Below are positions 63,768 through 64,000 of a stretch of 64,000 bases of DNA, one piece after another. Numbering within the stretch: the first letter of the stretch is position 1; each line of letters begins with the position of its first letter. The position numbers and the translations under genes are program-made. The stretch comes from Piscicola geometra. Its lineage: Eukaryota > Annelida > Clitellata > Hirudinida > Piscicolidae. The stretch is taken from NCBI GenBank assembly GCA_943735955.1, contig OX030960.1, positions 5,819,535-5,883,534 on the forward strand, in the 5' to 3' direction. Below the pieces are notes generated by a model. It saw nothing but the letters and a program-made list of their open reading frames with translations, made no database searches and was not told where the DNA came from.

Positions 63768-64000
63768 GTGGGGTTTCAGAGATTTGATGAATACCCTTTT
63801 AAGTGTTATAGGATGATGATGATGATGATAATGATGATAACGATGAGGATGATGATTAAGTGGATGAGCGCCTTTTCATTTTAGTCATCTTTATTATTCT
63901 TCAGTTTTATGCTTTAAAAAACTTACAATTGCTTTTTTTATACTCTAGATTTTTATTCTTAAGTAAGGAATATTATTTTACTTTTTAAAACAAATAAATT
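63768..64000. other. intron of RPUSD2-like gene to window end
   Basis: Starts with the donor after exon 7 (G|GTGGGG) and contains GAT repeats. The next coding exon, expected to begin with a HPI-type block, is not seen before the window ends. Confidence 0.5.

Overview
This is animal nuclear DNA. Many genes are split by short GT-AG introns, and the gene set (LIM-only PINCH adaptor, GRB2/drk adaptor, CNG channel, DPM1, RPUSD2-type pseudouridine synthase) is metazoan. Background sequence is AT-rich, coding exons have a higher GC content, and there are very long microsatellites and dense transposon debris. An interstitial TTAGGG array at 15.4 kb argues weakly against an insect. I cannot name the species.

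Positions 1-33,000 hold nested, mostly dead mobile elements, largely on the minus strand. They include Penelope-like elements (PLEs), several non-LTR retrotransposon families (CR1/Jockey-like, I-like with RNase H, RTE-like), a hAT-like transposase relic, a 1.2-kb Ty3/gypsy-type mini-element with intact LTRs, and a 520-bp foldback element. The centrepiece (17.8-25.8 kb) is a head-to-tail tandem PLE array. Each unit carries a hammerhead ribozyme in its promoter/terminal region and the same LTR element inserted in the reverse transcriptase gene. A recurring helical ORF segment, here called 'SFER' after its motif KMSFER, occurs in four copies.

Positions 33,000-40,100 hold two small secreted-protein genes on the minus strand: a two-exon six-cysteine peptide (34.2-34.5 kb) and a nine-exon M12B/ADAMTS-like metalloprotease homologue that lacks the zinc-binding histidines (38.3-40.1 kb). 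Between them lie two very long trinucleotide arrays, (AGT)n and its complement (ACT)n. They form a large imperfect inverted repeat around an RNase H-bearing retrotransposon relic.

Positions 41,500-64,000 are gene-rich: GRB2/drk adaptor (-), CNG channel (+), PINCH/LIMS (-), DPM1 (-), an unrecognised coiled-coil protein (-), and an RPUSD2-like pseudouridine synthase (+, 3' end beyond the window). I reconstructed exon chains by hand from splice sites, reading phase and family similarity. Every chain listed closes in frame, and the complete ones have lengths close to their families. These are unrelated housekeeping, signalling and adhesion genes rather than a pathway cluster. GRB2 and CNG are divergently arranged, as are the coiled-coil gene and the pseudouridine synthase. 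Intergenic and intronic DNA is full of minisatellites, including a 12-bp array of about 1 kb downstream of the CNG gene.
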